Below are positions 43,957 to 53,128 of a stretch of DNA of 64,000 bases, piece by piece (the stretch's first letter is position 1; every line of letters begins with the position of its first letter). The notes beneath the pieces were generated by a model. The model was not told the origin of the DNA. It was given only the letters and a program-made list of their open reading frames with translations, and searched no databases. The DNA comes from Emticicia fluvialis (lineage in GTDB: Bacteria; Bacteroidota; Bacteroidia; Cytophagales; Spirosomataceae): positions 124,001-188,000 of the forward strand of contig NZ_JANUSD010000004.1 of the NCBI RefSeq assembly GCF_024793945.1, written 5' to 3'. Made by a program: the position numbers and the translations under genes.

Positions 43957-44553
43957 ATGCAATCTCTAACTACTTTAGGCCTTAAATTACCTACTGACCC
44001 ACGTTGGGTTGATATTGCAGAAATGAACCTGGCGGATATTCTGATAGACCATGCTTTTTGCGAGCAAAAGGCGGCTTCTTCTTGTATATCGCTCATTGTC
44101 AGATATCCGGAAAAAGAAAAACTGGTTGAAACACTTACACCTGTAGTTGCAGAAGAATGGGGGCATTTTCAAAGAGTACTAAAAGAAATGCGCAAAAGAG
44201 GCATAAAACTGTCTCATAAAAGGAAAGATGAATATGTAGAGAAACTTCAGGCCTGTATCACTAAAACTTCTGACAACGGCATCAGGCTAATGGAGCAGCT
44301 ACTAATATGCGCTTTAATTGAAGCGCGCAGTGCAGAACGTTTCAAGTTGCTTTCAGAACACATTGCTGACGAAAGCCTCAGGAAGTTTTATCATGAACTG
44401 ATGATATCTGAAGCAGGGCATTACAGAAACTTTATAGAACTGGCCGAGGAATACATGCCAAAAGAGCAGGTTAGAGAAAGGTGGGTAAGGTTTCTTGAGC
44501 AGGAAGCCGAAATCATGAAAACGCTTGAAGTAAGAAAAGACCGTTTTCATTAA
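43957..44553 (+). CDS. miaE: tRNA-(ms2io6A)-hydroxylase
   Basis: This 198-residue diiron hydroxylase of the MiaE family hydroxylates the isopentenyl group of 2-methylthio-N6-isopentenyladenosine at tRNA position 37. The four-helix bundle keeps the diiron ligands: Glu36 (CEQKAA), Glu67 and His70 (EEWGH), Glu122 (IEARSAERF), and Glu152 and His155 (SEAGHYRNF). The opening DPRWVDIAEMNLADILIDHA is typical of the family. It is probably co-transcribed with the upstream methyltransferase gene. Confidence 0.94.
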   Translation: MQSLTTLGLKLPTDPRWVDIAEMNLADILIDHAFCEQKAASSCISLIVRYPEKEKLVETLTPVVAEEWGHFQRVLKEMRKRGIKLSHKRKDEYVEKLQACITKTSDNGIRLMEQLLICALIEARSAERFKLLSEHIADESLRKFYHELMISEAGHYRNFIELAEEYMPKEQVRERWVRFLEQEAEIMKTLEVRKDRFH

Positions 44554-44564
44554 TGCCACCTGAT

Positions 44565-44645
44565 AACCAATTGTTTAAAGTACATTTGTGCTGCAAATGA
44601 TGAGCAGCCACTGGTTATTTCAAAATTCTGAATTCTGCCGAAATC
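44565..44645 (+). repeat. Nested imperfect inverted repeat after miaE
   Basis: In the 204-bp gap after miaE, ATAACCA and TGGTTAT flank a smaller GTGCTGC/GCAGCCAC stem. No T-run follows, so it is at best an mRNA 3'-end structure. No gene is seen in the gap. Confidence 0.3.
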
Positions 44646-44724
44646 TCCTTTGCATTAAAGCAACAAGTTTTTTAATTTTTACAATTCATTAAATACCATA
44701 CATTTCATCTTTTGCATTTTTTTC

Positions 44725-44732
44725 TATTTTTG
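44725..44732 (+). promoter_or_regulatory. Putative -7 box before the GH63-like gene
   Basis: TATTTTTG fits TAnnTTTG and lies 25 bases before the ATG at 44758. A TTTG copy occurs at 44711, too close to be the -33 element, so the upstream element is unclear. Confidence 0.45.
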
Positions 44733-44757
44733 CAAATACCACCTAAACAAACCTATC

Positions 44758-47412
44758 ATGACTGAATTGGCGGAGAAGATAAGACTTAACCTAAGAAAAG
44801 ATAACAAAGGATGGAAGCGATGGGGGCCCTACCTGTCGGAAAGACAATGGGGAACAGTGCGAGAAGATTACAGTGTTTATGGCAGTACTTGGGACTACGT
44901 TTCTCATGACATGGCTCGCTCGTGGGCCTATCGTTGGGGCGAAGATGGCATCGGTGGTATATCAGATAACAAGCAGTTTATGTGTATCGCCTTTTCGTTC
45001 TGGAATCATCAGGATAAAATTATAAAAGAAAGATTATATGGGCTTGCTGGTTCAGAGGGGAATCACGGAGAGGATGTTAAAGAACTCTATTACTACCTGG
45101 ACAGCACCCCCACGCACTCATATATGAAGATGCTTTACAAGTATCCTCATAATGAGTTTCCATACAAACGCATTATTGAAGAAAACCAGCGCAGGTCCAG
45201 AAAAGACCCTGAGTTTGAGATTTTAGAAACCGGTATTTTTGACAACGACGAGTACTTTGATATTTTTATTGAATACGCCAAAGCTGATGAAACCGATGTG
45301 CTGGTTAAATTAACCGCCCATAATCGTGGGGCAAAGGCGGCCAGGTTAACTATTCTGCCAACTATATGGTTCAGAAATACATGGTCTTGGGGCTACGAGA
45401 ATTTTAAGCAAAAGCCGATGCTTACCGGAATTGCCAATTCTCAGATTGAGGCCAATCACCACATGGTAGGCAAATACAAATTGTATCTGGACGAAGCCGA
45501 CGAGCTGCTTTTCTGCGAAAACGAAACCAATATGGAACGTGTTTTCGGAAAGCCCAACAATACCATGTACGTAAAAGACGGAATCAGCAATTATGTCATT
45601 ACCGGAAAAGATAAGTATGTTAATCCGAACAAGATAGGTTCTAAGGCAGCCGCCAGATATACCCGTACCATAGAAGGTGGCGACTCATTTACGGTCAGGC
45701 TCCGGTTCAGCCAGAACAAGCTGAATAAACCGTTTCAGGATTTTGATGATATTTTTGAGGCAAGAATTCAGGATGCAGAAGATTTTTATGCCGAAGTACA
45801 GAAAAACGTTAATTCAGAAGAACTGCGCCGAATCCAGCGGCAGGCATTTGCCGGTATGATGTGGAACAAGCAGTTTTATTACTATAATATAAACGAGTGG
45901 ACCAACGGCGACCCTAAAATGCCGTTTGAGTTTAAAGGCAGGGCGTACCAGCGTAATCATACCTGGAAACACGCCTACATGGCAAATATATTGTCAATGC
46001 CTGATAAATGGGAGTATCCGTGGTTTGCAGCCTGGGACCTGGCCTTTCATACCCTTACACTAGCCCGAATAGACCCCGACTTTGCCAAACGGCAGCTGGC
46101 AGTTATCCTGCGTGAATACTACATGCACCCTAACGGGCAGCTACCTGCCTATGAATGGAACTTCTCTGACGTAAACCCTCCGGTACACGCCTGGGCAACC
46201 TGGAAAGTTTATGAAATTGACAAAAAAAATAACGGCAAAGGCGATATTTTGTTTCTTGAGAAAGTCTTTCATAAACTGTTAATGAACTTTACATGGTGGG
46301 TAAACCAGAAAGACGAAGAGGGTAACAATATTTTTGGTGGTGGTTTTCTTGGGCTGGATAACATTGGTGTATTTGATCGCAACACCCAGATACCCGGCGT
46401 AAGGCTTGAGCAGGCCGATGCCACAGGCTGGATGGCCATGTATACCCTGAATATGCTTCGAATTGCCTGTGAAATTGCCCTTGAACGGCCCGTTTATCAG
46501 GATATGGCCTCTAAATTTTTTGAGCATTTTCTGCACATAGCCGGGGCCATTAACAGACCCATAAAAGGTAATGACCTGGGGCTGTGGGATGAAAGCGACC
46601 AGTTTTATTATGATAAACTGCATGCCCCGAATGGCGAAACGATATTTATGAAAATCCGCTCTTACGTAGGGCTAATTCCATTGTGTGCAGTAGAAGTTTT
46701 AGATGAAGATATGCTCGACAAGCTGCCAGACTTTAAACGCAGGGTAGAGTGGGTTTTAAATAACAGGCCAGACCTGGCTTCATTGATTTCGAGATGGCAT
46801 GAACCGGGCAAGGGTGCAACCCATTTGCTTGCCTTGTTGCGCGGGCACCGAATGAAAATGGTAGTAAAACGGATGTTCGACGAAGCCGAGTTTCTGTCTG
46901 ACTACGGCTTAAGGTCATTATCCAAATCGCATCACGAAAATCCATATAAATTTAATATGCATGGCGAGATTCTTAGTGTGCAGTACACACCGGCAGAATC
47001 TGATTTGAGTATTATGGGTGGAAATTCTAACTGGCGTGGGCCTATCTGGTTTCCAATCAATTTCCTGATTATTGATTCAATGCTTAAATTTTATGAGTAT
47101 TACGGAGATGATTTTGAGATTGAGTACCCAACCAATTCGGGCAATATTATGTCAATCAAAGAAGCTACAATGATGGTAGCCCAACGGCTCATTAATATTT
47201 TTATGGCCGGAAAAGATAACAAGCGCCCGGCCATGAATGGACATAGCAAATTTGACGACGATGTTCATTTTAAAGATTTATATCTGTTCTACGAATATTT
47301 TAACGGCGATACCGGAGCTGGTCTGGGAGCCGCCCACCAATGTGGATGGACAGGCCTGGTGGCAGATTTAATTGCTGCCGTAAGCGACAAAGAAGCTGCT
47401 AAAATCCAGTAA
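44758..47412 (+). CDS. GH63-like glucosidase (MGH1-type)
   Basis: This 884-residue protein is of the GH63/MGH1-like glycoside hydrolase group with an (alpha/alpha)6 barrel. The N-terminus (KRWGPYLSERQWGTVREDYS) and the catalytic-domain segments YPWFAAWDLAFHTLTLARID, GQLPAYEWNFSDVNPPVHAW and WRGPIWFPINFLI are characteristic. There is no signal peptide, so it acts in the cytoplasm, probably on alpha-glucosides or glucosylglycerate-like solutes. It stands alone with a promoter-like box before it and a strong terminator after it. Substrate is not established. Confidence 0.85.
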   Translation: MTELAEKIRLNLRKDNKGWKRWGPYLSERQWGTVREDYSVYGSTWDYVSHDMARSWAYRWGEDGIGGISDNKQFMCIAFSFWNHQDKIIKERLYGLAGSEGNHGEDVKELYYYLDSTPTHSYMKMLYKYPHNEFPYKRIIEENQRRSRKDPEFEILETGIFDNDEYFDIFIEYAKADETDVLVKLTAHNRGAKAARLTILPTIWFRNTWSWGYENFKQKPMLTGIANSQIEANHHMVGKYKLYLDEADELLFCENETNMERVFGKPNNTMYVKDGISNYVITGKDKYVNPNKIGSKAAARYTRTIEGGDSFTVRLRFSQNKLNKPFQDFDDIFEARIQDAEDFYAEVQKNVNSEELRRIQRQAFAGMMWNKQFYYYNINEWTNGDPKMPFEFKGRAYQRNHTWKHAYMANILSMPDKWEYPWFAAWDLAFHTLTLARIDPDFAKRQLAVILREYYMHPNGQLPAYEWNFSDVNPPVHAWATWKVYEIDKKNNGKGDILFLEKVFHKLLMNFTWWVNQKDEEGNNIFGGGFLGLDNIGVFDRNTQIPGVRLEQADATGWMAMYTLNMLRIACEIALERPVYQDMASKFFEHFLHIAGAINRPIKGNDLGLWDESDQFYYDKLHAPNGETIFMKIRSYVGLIPLCAVEVLDEDMLDKLPDFKRRVEWVLNNRPDLASLISRWHEPGKGATHLLALLRGHRMKMVVKRMFDEAEFLSDYGLRSLSKSHHENPYKFNMHGEILSVQYTPAESDLSIMGGNSNWRGPIWFPINFLIIDSMLKFYEYYGDDFEIEYPTNSGNIMSIKEATMMVAQRLINIFMAGKDNKRPAMNGHSKFDDDVHFKDLYLFYEYFNGDTGAGLGAAHQCGWTGLVADLIAAVSDKEAAKIQ

Positions 47413-47443
47413 ACGCTTATTTGACTGATATTTGAATTTTGTT

Positions 47444-47481
47444 CAGCCTCATTCCGTTAAAACGGGTGAGGCTGTTTTTTT
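47444..47481 (+). terminator. Terminator after the GH63-like gene
   Basis: CAGCCTCA/TGAGGCTG with an inner CCGTT/AACGG stem forms a long hairpin followed by seven Ts, 32 bp past the stop codon. Confidence 0.9.
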
Positions 47482-47559
47482 AGACGTTACAAAAGATTTT
47501 AATTTAAAAAACGTTTCAAATATTAGTTCCGGGCCAATATTATTAAAATAAGCAATTTG

Positions 47560-47567
47560 TATATTTG
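47560..47567 (+). promoter_or_regulatory. Putative -7 box before the ALDH gene
   Basis: TATATTTG matches TAnnTTTG exactly and lies 28 bases before the ATG at 47596. No convincing -33 TTG at the usual spacing was found. Confidence 0.5.
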
Positions 47568-47595
47568 CCGGCTAACTCAACAAACAAAACCTGCA

Positions 47596-49122
47596 ATGAA
47601 AAAAGTCTTAAAAGCACTGGGTATAAAATCAGTAAATGAAGGCGTAAGCACCGGAGTTGCGTCGTGGGCCGGAGCCGGAAAGGTTCTCAGCTCGTTTTCG
47701 CCGGTTGAAGGCGCCCTTATAGGTAAGGTTCGTCAGGCAACACATGCCGATTATGAAAAAGTAATGATAAAGGCAGGAGAAGCCTTCAGTATCTGGCGGA
47801 ATGTGCCGGCTCCGAAAAGAGGAGAAATAGTGAGGCAGATGGGAGATGCCCTGCGTTCAAATAAAGATAATCTGGGCAGGCTGGTAAGCTATGAAATGGG
47901 CAAAAGTTTGCAGGAAGGCTGGGGAGAAGTGCAGGAAATGATAGATATCTGTGATTTTGCAGTCGGGTTATCCAGACAATTGTATGGGCTAAGTATGCAT
48001 TCAGAACGCCTGCAACACCGCATGTATGAGCAATGGCATCCGCTTGGGGTGGTTGGTATTATATCAGCCTTTAATTTTCCGGTGGCTGTCTGGTCATGGA
48101 ATGCCATGCTGGCATGGGTTTGCGGCGACGTATGTGTATGGAAACCCTCTGAAAAAACACCGCTTTCGGCCATTGCCTGTCAGAATATCATTCGTGATGT
48201 ATTGAAGAAAAATGATATTCCTGAGGGTGTTTCGTGCCTCATGATAGGTGATAGAAAAGTAGGAGAGTGGCTGGCCGCCGATACCCGGATTCCGTTGGTC
48301 TCTGCCACCGGGTCTACCCTGATGGGCAAGGCAGTGGGTAGCGCAGTGGCCAATCGACTGGGCAGGAGTTTGTTAGAACTAGGCGGCAATAATGCTATAA
48401 TTGTAACTGAAAATGCCGATTTGAAACTGGTTATTCCGGCAGTTGTTTTCGGCGCTGTTGGTACAGCAGGCCAAAGATGCACTACCACCAGACGACTGAT
48501 TTTGCACGAAAGTGTTTACGAAGAGGTTAAAAACAGTCTGGTGAAGGCCTATTCACAACTTCGGATAGGTGATCCGCTCGACATCAATAATCACGTTGGC
48601 CCTTTAATTGACACAGGTGCGGTAAAAAACTATTTGTCTGCCATAGAAACCGCGCTTGAAGAGGGTGGCAAATTACTTACCGACAGCGGGATTTTAACAG
48701 GAGCAGGCTATGAGTCTGGCTGTTATGTAAAGCCAGTTATTATTGCAGTTGAAGAGCAATCGCCTATGGTATGCCACGAAACTTTTGCTCCTATTTTATA
48801 TGTAATCAAATACAGAACCATTGAACAGGCAATTGAGATTCAGAACGCCGTTCCTCAGGGTCTTTCTTCAGCCATTTTTACATTAAATGTGAGAGAGGCT
48901 GAGCGCTTTTTATCTGCCAATGGGTCAGACTGCGGAATCGCCAACGTAAATATTGGTACTTCGGGTGCCGAGATTGGTGGGGCTTTTGGTGGCGAAAAAG
49001 AAACAGGAGGTGGCCGGGAGAGTGGCTCTGATGCCTGGAAAAACTACATGCGCAGGCAGACAAACACTATTAATTATGGGACTCATTTGCCCTTGGCACA
49101 GGGTATAAAGTTTGATATTTAA
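47596..49122 (+). CDS. Aldehyde dehydrogenase, ALDH7/AmaB-like
   Basis: This 508-residue NAD(P)-dependent dehydrogenase resembles alpha-aminoadipic semialdehyde (L-piperideine-6-carboxylate) dehydrogenases. Glu261 lies in LLELGGNNA and the catalytic Cys295 in GTAGQRCTTTRR. FNFPVAVWSWNAMLAWVCGD, VWKPSEKTPLSAIA and the C-terminal GAEIGGAFGGEKETGGGRES are ALDH7-type signatures. It probably acts in lysine degradation, oxidising aminoadipate semialdehyde; no other lysine genes are nearby. I use the ATG at 47596, since the -7-like box at 47560 overlaps any longer start. Confidence 0.86.
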   Translation: MKKVLKALGIKSVNEGVSTGVASWAGAGKVLSSFSPVEGALIGKVRQATHADYEKVMIKAGEAFSIWRNVPAPKRGEIVRQMGDALRSNKDNLGRLVSYEMGKSLQEGWGEVQEMIDICDFAVGLSRQLYGLSMHSERLQHRMYEQWHPLGVVGIISAFNFPVAVWSWNAMLAWVCGDVCVWKPSEKTPLSAIACQNIIRDVLKKNDIPEGVSCLMIGDRKVGEWLAADTRIPLVSATGSTLMGKAVGSAVANRLGRSLLELGGNNAIIVTENADLKLVIPAVVFGAVGTAGQRCTTTRRLILHESVYEEVKNSLVKAYSQLRIGDPLDINNHVGPLIDTGAVKNYLSAIETALEEGGKLLTDSGILTGAGYESGCYVKPVIIAVEEQSPMVCHETFAPILYVIKYRTIEQAIEIQNAVPQGLSSAIFTLNVREAERFLSANGSDCGIANVNIGTSGAEIGGAFGGEKETGGGRESGSDAWKNYMRRQTNTINYGTHLPLAQGIKFDI

Positions 49123-49230
49123 AACGACCGTAAAATAAAATATTTGCCAAAATTGGTACCGTTTAATAATTTTAATTGTACAATTACCGCGTTTTGTTGA
49201 CTTATTTATTGTTTCGGGAGTAGTTATTTT

Positions 49231-49260
49231 TGCCAGAAAACGCGTTTTCTGGCATTTTTT
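49231..49260 (+). terminator. Perfect 24-bp palindrome with T-run after ALDH
   Basis: TGCCAGAAAACG is followed at once by its exact reverse complement and then six Ts. It could end the ALDH transcript, 108 bp upstream. TATTTTTG directly before it also resembles a -7 box. The rest of the 279-bp gap holds a second hairpin (49341-49382) and no gene. Confidence 0.6.
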
Positions 49261-49340
49261 CGTCGGTTGAAAATAGTCGTTATACCCTTTTTTTCTTCCA
49301 ATTATCGAAAAACCATTTATAGCTTTTTATTAATGTAAAA

Positions 49341-49382
49341 ATTTGTGTCAACCAGTTTGCAATAAACTACCGAGACACAAAT
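49341..49382 (+). promoter_or_regulatory. Leader hairpin before the LruC lipoprotein gene
   Basis: ATTTGTGTC (49341-49349) and GACACAAAT (49374-49382) are perfect 9-bp inverted repeats enclosing GTTT/AAAC. The hairpin ends 19 bases before the ATG at 49402 and could affect translation or mRNA stability. Confidence 0.4.
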
Positions 49383-49401
49383 ATCATTAATTTTTAAAGC
49401 A

Positions 49402-51465
49402 ATGAAAAGAAGCCTTAGTTTCCTGACCATCGTTATCGCTGTGTTACTGAGTTCCTGTATGCCTCAGTTCGGAGAGGATACCCCAACTCCCACCACACCT
49501 GCCGATAACTCAACAGCCGCCATTGATAAACTCAATATCCCTGCCGGTTTTGAATTTAATACCACCGCAGATGTTAAGTTTGAGATTGGTACTTTTGATA
49601 ACAACGACGGCCCTATCAGAGGAATAGTTGTTTCAGTTTACAGCTCTCCTGAAAACGAGCTTCTTTTCAAAGGTATTACAGGTACCAATGGGTTACTGAC
49701 CATGACCCAGAAAATACCAACTTATGTAAAAAAGGTTTCATTGCAATTGAGTTTCATCGGTCTGCCTTCTGAAATTGTTACTGACGTTAAGAATAATACG
49801 GTTAATGTTACGTTTGGTGGTAAAAACCCTAAAACTTACGGCAGCATTGACCAAACCAACCAGGTGCCTTTTGTTGGCGCCAGAGTAAGTGCTCAGGATT
49901 ACCCGCCTTTTGATTACCTGGGTACCTGGAACAACGCAGGTGTACCTAACTACCTTGACCCTCAAAAAGACATTGTAACTTCTGAGTTTCTTAAAACTGT
50001 TAATCAGACCCTGCCTGAAAGTAAATCTTATGCAGCCAAACACCCAGAAAACCTGGTTGGTAGCAACAGAAACTACTTGTATGTAAAAGAACTGGCAGAT
50101 GTCTGGATTACTTTTGTACACGAAGGTGCAAGTTACCTGAACGCACTGGGTTATTATACTTTTGACCCGAACAACCCGCCTACAAAAATTAAAGATATCA
50201 GCAAGATTAATATCATTTTCCCGAATGTTTCGTATGCCGGAAGTGGCGGTGGACTTGCTTTGGGCGACAGGGTAAAAATCGGTAGATTCCCAGGCGGTAC
50301 TGCCATTGGTTTTGTGCTATTGGCCAATGCTTTTGACGCCAACACTAAAACTGTAGGTAAAGGTTTGAATGCAATTTATGGCCATGATGATTTTAACGTT
50401 GAGTCTGACCCACTAAAAAGACGTCACTTTATTGTCTTGAACGACCCAGCCACTAATCGTTTCATTCTTTCTTTTGAAGACAGAAACCGTGAACAAAACA
50501 GTGATGAAGACTTCAACGATGCTATTTTCTATGCGATGTCGAATCCCGTTAAAGCATTTGATGCCAACGGTATTCCGCTTGTTGATAACGTTTCAGATAA
50601 AGACGGAGACGGCGTAAATGATTATGACGATGAGTACCCTGAAGACGCAACCAAAGCAATTAACAATTATACGCCAACTAAGAATACTTTCAGCTCGTTG
50701 GCTTATGAAGACTTATGGCCATACAAGGGCGACTATGACATGAACGACCTTGTGGTTAACTATCAATTCAAAGAGGTGTTAAATGGCAGGAACCAGGTAG
50801 TTGAGATGGACCTTAAAGCTTATGTAAAAGCCATAGGGGCAACATTTGCCTGCGGCTGGGGATTCCAGATGCCTATTGCACCATCTGATGTTAAGTCTGT
50901 AACGGGTCATTCGCTTAAAGATGGTGTAGTGTCTCTTGCCGCAAATGGCCTTGAAGCCGGCCAGTCTTTAGCAACCGTAATAGCATTTGATAATTCGTTT
51001 AAACAAATGAAGTCTGCCAGTGGCTTTGCAAATACGCTTCCCGGAAGCGCCTACATTGAGCCTACTGATACACTAAGAATGCATATAGCTTTTAATGCGC
51101 CGGTTGAAAAAAGTATACTTGGCTCGGCACCTTATAATGCCTTTATTTTCAAAACATCAGAAAGAGGAAAAGAAATTCACCTGATTAATCAGGCGCCTAC
51201 AAGCAAGGCAAATCCGGCATTGCTGGGTACGGGCCATGACAAATCGTCGACAAGTGCTGGCAAATATTATAAAACTGCCAATGGTATGCCTTGGGCGTTG
51301 AATATCTACTCTGAATTCAGATATCCATTCGAAACCAAGCCTATTACAGATGCCTACAATTTCTTCTCAACATGGTCAGAAAGCGCAGGCGCTAATTATC
51401 CTGACTGGTATCTGAAAAAGGCCGGTTATACAAATGAAGACAAGATTTATAAACCGAATAGATAA
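49402..51465 (+). CDS. LruC-domain lipoprotein
   Basis: This 687-residue exported lipoprotein has its lipobox Cys at residue 19 (AVLLSSC). A beta-sandwich region follows. A DUF4114-like segment contains EDRNREQNSDEDFNDAIFYA near residues 359-378. A calcium-binding-type acidic repeat lies near 399-415 (DKDGDGVNDYDDEYPED). The C-terminal DUF4842/LruC domain begins near 432 (WPYKGDYDMNDLVVNYQFKE). Such proteins are surface or outer-membrane lipoproteins of unknown function in Bacteroidota and Leptospira. It stands alone, with a structured leader and a strong terminator. Confidence 0.85.
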   Translation: MKRSLSFLTIVIAVLLSSCMPQFGEDTPTPTTPADNSTAAIDKLNIPAGFEFNTTADVKFEIGTFDNNDGPIRGIVVSVYSSPENELLFKGITGTNGLLTMTQKIPTYVKKVSLQLSFIGLPSEIVTDVKNNTVNVTFGGKNPKTYGSIDQTNQVPFVGARVSAQDYPPFDYLGTWNNAGVPNYLDPQKDIVTSEFLKTVNQTLPESKSYAAKHPENLVGSNRNYLYVKELADVWITFVHEGASYLNALGYYTFDPNNPPTKIKDISKINIIFPNVSYAGSGGGLALGDRVKIGRFPGGTAIGFVLLANAFDANTKTVGKGLNAIYGHDDFNVESDPLKRRHFIVLNDPATNRFILSFEDRNREQNSDEDFNDAIFYAMSNPVKAFDANGIPLVDNVSDKDGDGVNDYDDEYPEDATKAINNYTPTKNTFSSLAYEDLWPYKGDYDMNDLVVNYQFKEVLNGRNQVVEMDLKAYVKAIGATFACGWGFQMPIAPSDVKSVTGHSLKDGVVSLAANGLEAGQSLATVIAFDNSFKQMKSASGFANTLPGSAYIEPTDTLRMHIAFNAPVEKSILGSAPYNAFIFKTSERGKEIHLINQAPTSKANPALLGTGHDKSSTSAGKYYKTANGMPWALNIYSEFRYPFETKPITDAYNFFSTWSESAGANYPDWYLKKAGYTNEDKIYKPNR

Positions 51466-51485
51466 TTGACGATCAGATAATAATA

Positions 51486-51525
51486 AATGGGGCTGTTGAT
51501 TTTCAGCCCCATTTTTTTTATTTTT
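51486..51525 (+). terminator. Terminator after the LruC gene
   Basis: AATGGGGCTG/CAGCCCCATT forms a perfect 10-bp stem with an eight-base loop and long T-run. It overlaps the 3' end of the convergent DUF885-like gene. Confidence 0.9.
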
Positions 51526-52834
51526 TTGTATCAATTAAATCGGCAGGTCTTATCTGATTACTCAATAACCATCTGAACACTTTCCAACGTTTAGCCGGGT
51601 TATCGGCCGTGCCGCCTTTAGATTCAATATAGGATTTAACAATATCTTGCCCGTAGTTATAGTTAATTACGTAACTTCTATACTTATTAATAAAGGCTAC
51701 ATCCTTTTTAGACAAGTTGTCTTCTCTTAATCCGTATGTTTTCAGCCATTTGGTTTGCTCTGCCGAGTTAAAAGTACCGTCAACAATACCACGTGCTACT
51801 TCATTACGTGCATAGGCCAACCGCGATTTCAGCGCCAGCGCCTCCATATACAAATCAGTATTTTCAGTTTTAAGGCCAGCCAGCGGTAAAAGTACTTCTT
51901 TCAGAAACTTATTTTTTTCGCTACCCGGAAAAGCCACCTCTATACCATAATTGGCGCTGCCTTCAGCAATTAACGATTGCGGGCTAAACAACGGATACAA
52001 AGCAATTTCTACCTGATGTTTATCTTTATACAAGCTCTTTTCAAGCATCATATTATATACATGGTGCCCCGGATACCCCTCATGGCAGGCAAGGTCTATG
52101 GCGCGTTCTATAAAAATAGGCATATCTATACTTATCTGAATTTTGCTCTGGTAATTACCCTGATACCAGTTATAGCCAGACCACGGTTTTCCGGTTACGT
52201 ATTCAATCGTGAAATTCTCATTGGCAGGTAGCTCATAATGCGCCAGGGTGCGTTTGCGTGCCTCGGCAATGGCAGTTTTAAACACAGTATCTACTTTTGC
52301 TTTCGGAATAACAAACTGGCTGGCAAGTTTTTCAAAGCGGCTCGTAACACTGCCAGACCCCGGCAGAAGACTGTCTAGCCTGGCCAATAACTGCTGGTAA
52401 TGGCTCTCAGGATACACAGGAGCAACCACCCCAAACAAATCTTTCGATTCCTGATCAAAGCTCTGGTATTTCCCCGAGTAAATGTTAATTCTTCTTCCAA
52501 ATGCTATCAGCTGGCTGTTCATCCATTTGGCCCGTTTGGCCAGGGTGTCATTTGTTACCGTTGAATTGAACTCAATTAATTGCCCGATAAGACCATTTAC
52601 CTGACGCAAGAGGCTGTCTTTCGGAAAATTAGCTTTGGGTAGCCCGGTAGGTTTGAGCGAATCTGGTCCGTAATAGGCGTCAACAAAGTCGGCATCGTAT
52701 TGTCCGATTGTAAGGCCAAGCCTAATATACTTTTCGGCAAGTAGATTTAGTCTTTGAGCCGAATTATCAGTATCAGGATGGTCTTTGCAGGCTATTGTGC
52801 AAAGAATTAAGAAAAGCAGGAATAATTTTTTCAT
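51518..52834 (-). CDS. DUF885-like lipoprotein, putative metallopeptidase
   Basis: This 438-residue lipoprotein has the signal KKLFLLFLILCTIAC with lipobox Cys16. The central motif HEGYPGHHVYN near residues 249-259 is of the HExxxGHH type seen in DUF885 proteins, which are distantly related to zinc peptidases. A Glu in LIAEGSANYGIE near 290 is in place for a third metal ligand. The role is probably that of a periplasmic or outer-membrane peptidase, not proven. It is convergent with the LruC gene and shares its terminator region. It is shorter than usual DUF885 proteins (about 550-600 residues). Confidence 0.75.
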   Translation of the reverse strand: MKKLFLLFLILCTIACKDHPDTDNSAQRLNLLAEKYIRLGLTIGQYDADFVDAYYGPDSLKPTGLPKANFPKDSLLRQVNGLIGQLIEFNSTVTNDTLAKRAKWMNSQLIAFGRRINIYSGKYQSFDQESKDLFGVVAPVYPESHYQQLLARLDSLLPGSGSVTSRFEKLASQFVIPKAKVDTVFKTAIAEARKRTLAHYELPANENFTIEYVTGKPWSGYNWYQGNYQSKIQISIDMPIFIERAIDLACHEGYPGHHVYNMMLEKSLYKDKHQVEIALYPLFSPQSLIAEGSANYGIEVAFPGSEKNKFLKEVLLPLAGLKTENTDLYMEALALKSRLAYARNEVARGIVDGTFNSAEQTKWLKTYGLREDNLSKKDVAFINKYRSYVINYNYGQDIVKSYIESKGGTADNPAKRWKVFRWLLSNQIRPADLIDTKK

Positions 52835-52944
52835 GAAATAAAAGATTTTTCAAGCGATTACAGGTGTAGTTAAACTATCAGTAAATGGGTGCAAAGAAAT
52901 GAAAAAATAAATAATTAGTATAGTTATTCATAATGGCCGCAAGC

Positions 52945-52966
52945 ATATTACTATAAAAAGTAATAT
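52945..52966. repeat. AT-rich inverted repeat
   Basis: ATATTACT-ATAAAA-AGTAATAT is a perfect 8-bp inverted repeat about 35 bp upstream of the rimP promoter. It may be a regulator site. Nothing else is seen in 52835-53000. Confidence 0.3.
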
Positions 52967-53000
52967 TTTGAGAATATACAGGCCATATTTAAGAACCAAA

Positions 53001-53032
53001 TTTGCAAAAAACGAAATATTTCTTTATCTTTG
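53001..53032 (+). promoter_or_regulatory. Promoter of rimP-nusA-infB
   Basis: TTTG (53001-53004), a 20-base spacer and TATCTTTG (53025-53032) match the Bacteroidota primary-sigma consensus almost perfectly. Transcription should start near 53039. Confidence 0.8.
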
Positions 53033-53045
53033 CGTTAGAATTGTG

Positions 53046-53074
53046 AAAAAGGAGGAGCGAAGCCCTCCTTTTTT
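53046..53074 (+). terminator. Terminator-like hairpin in the rimP leader (possible attenuator)
   Basis: GGAGG and CCTCC pair around the loop AGCGAAGC, extended by AAAAA against TTTTTT, which also forms a U-run. It lies only a few bases after the predicted transcription start and about 55 bp before rimP. It could attenuate the nusA operon or protect the mRNA 5' end. Confidence 0.55.
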
Positions 53075-53128
53075 CGTTGGTTACAAGTAAGAACTATTTT
53101 GGCTGAAGAAGGGCGAAGAATTGAATAA

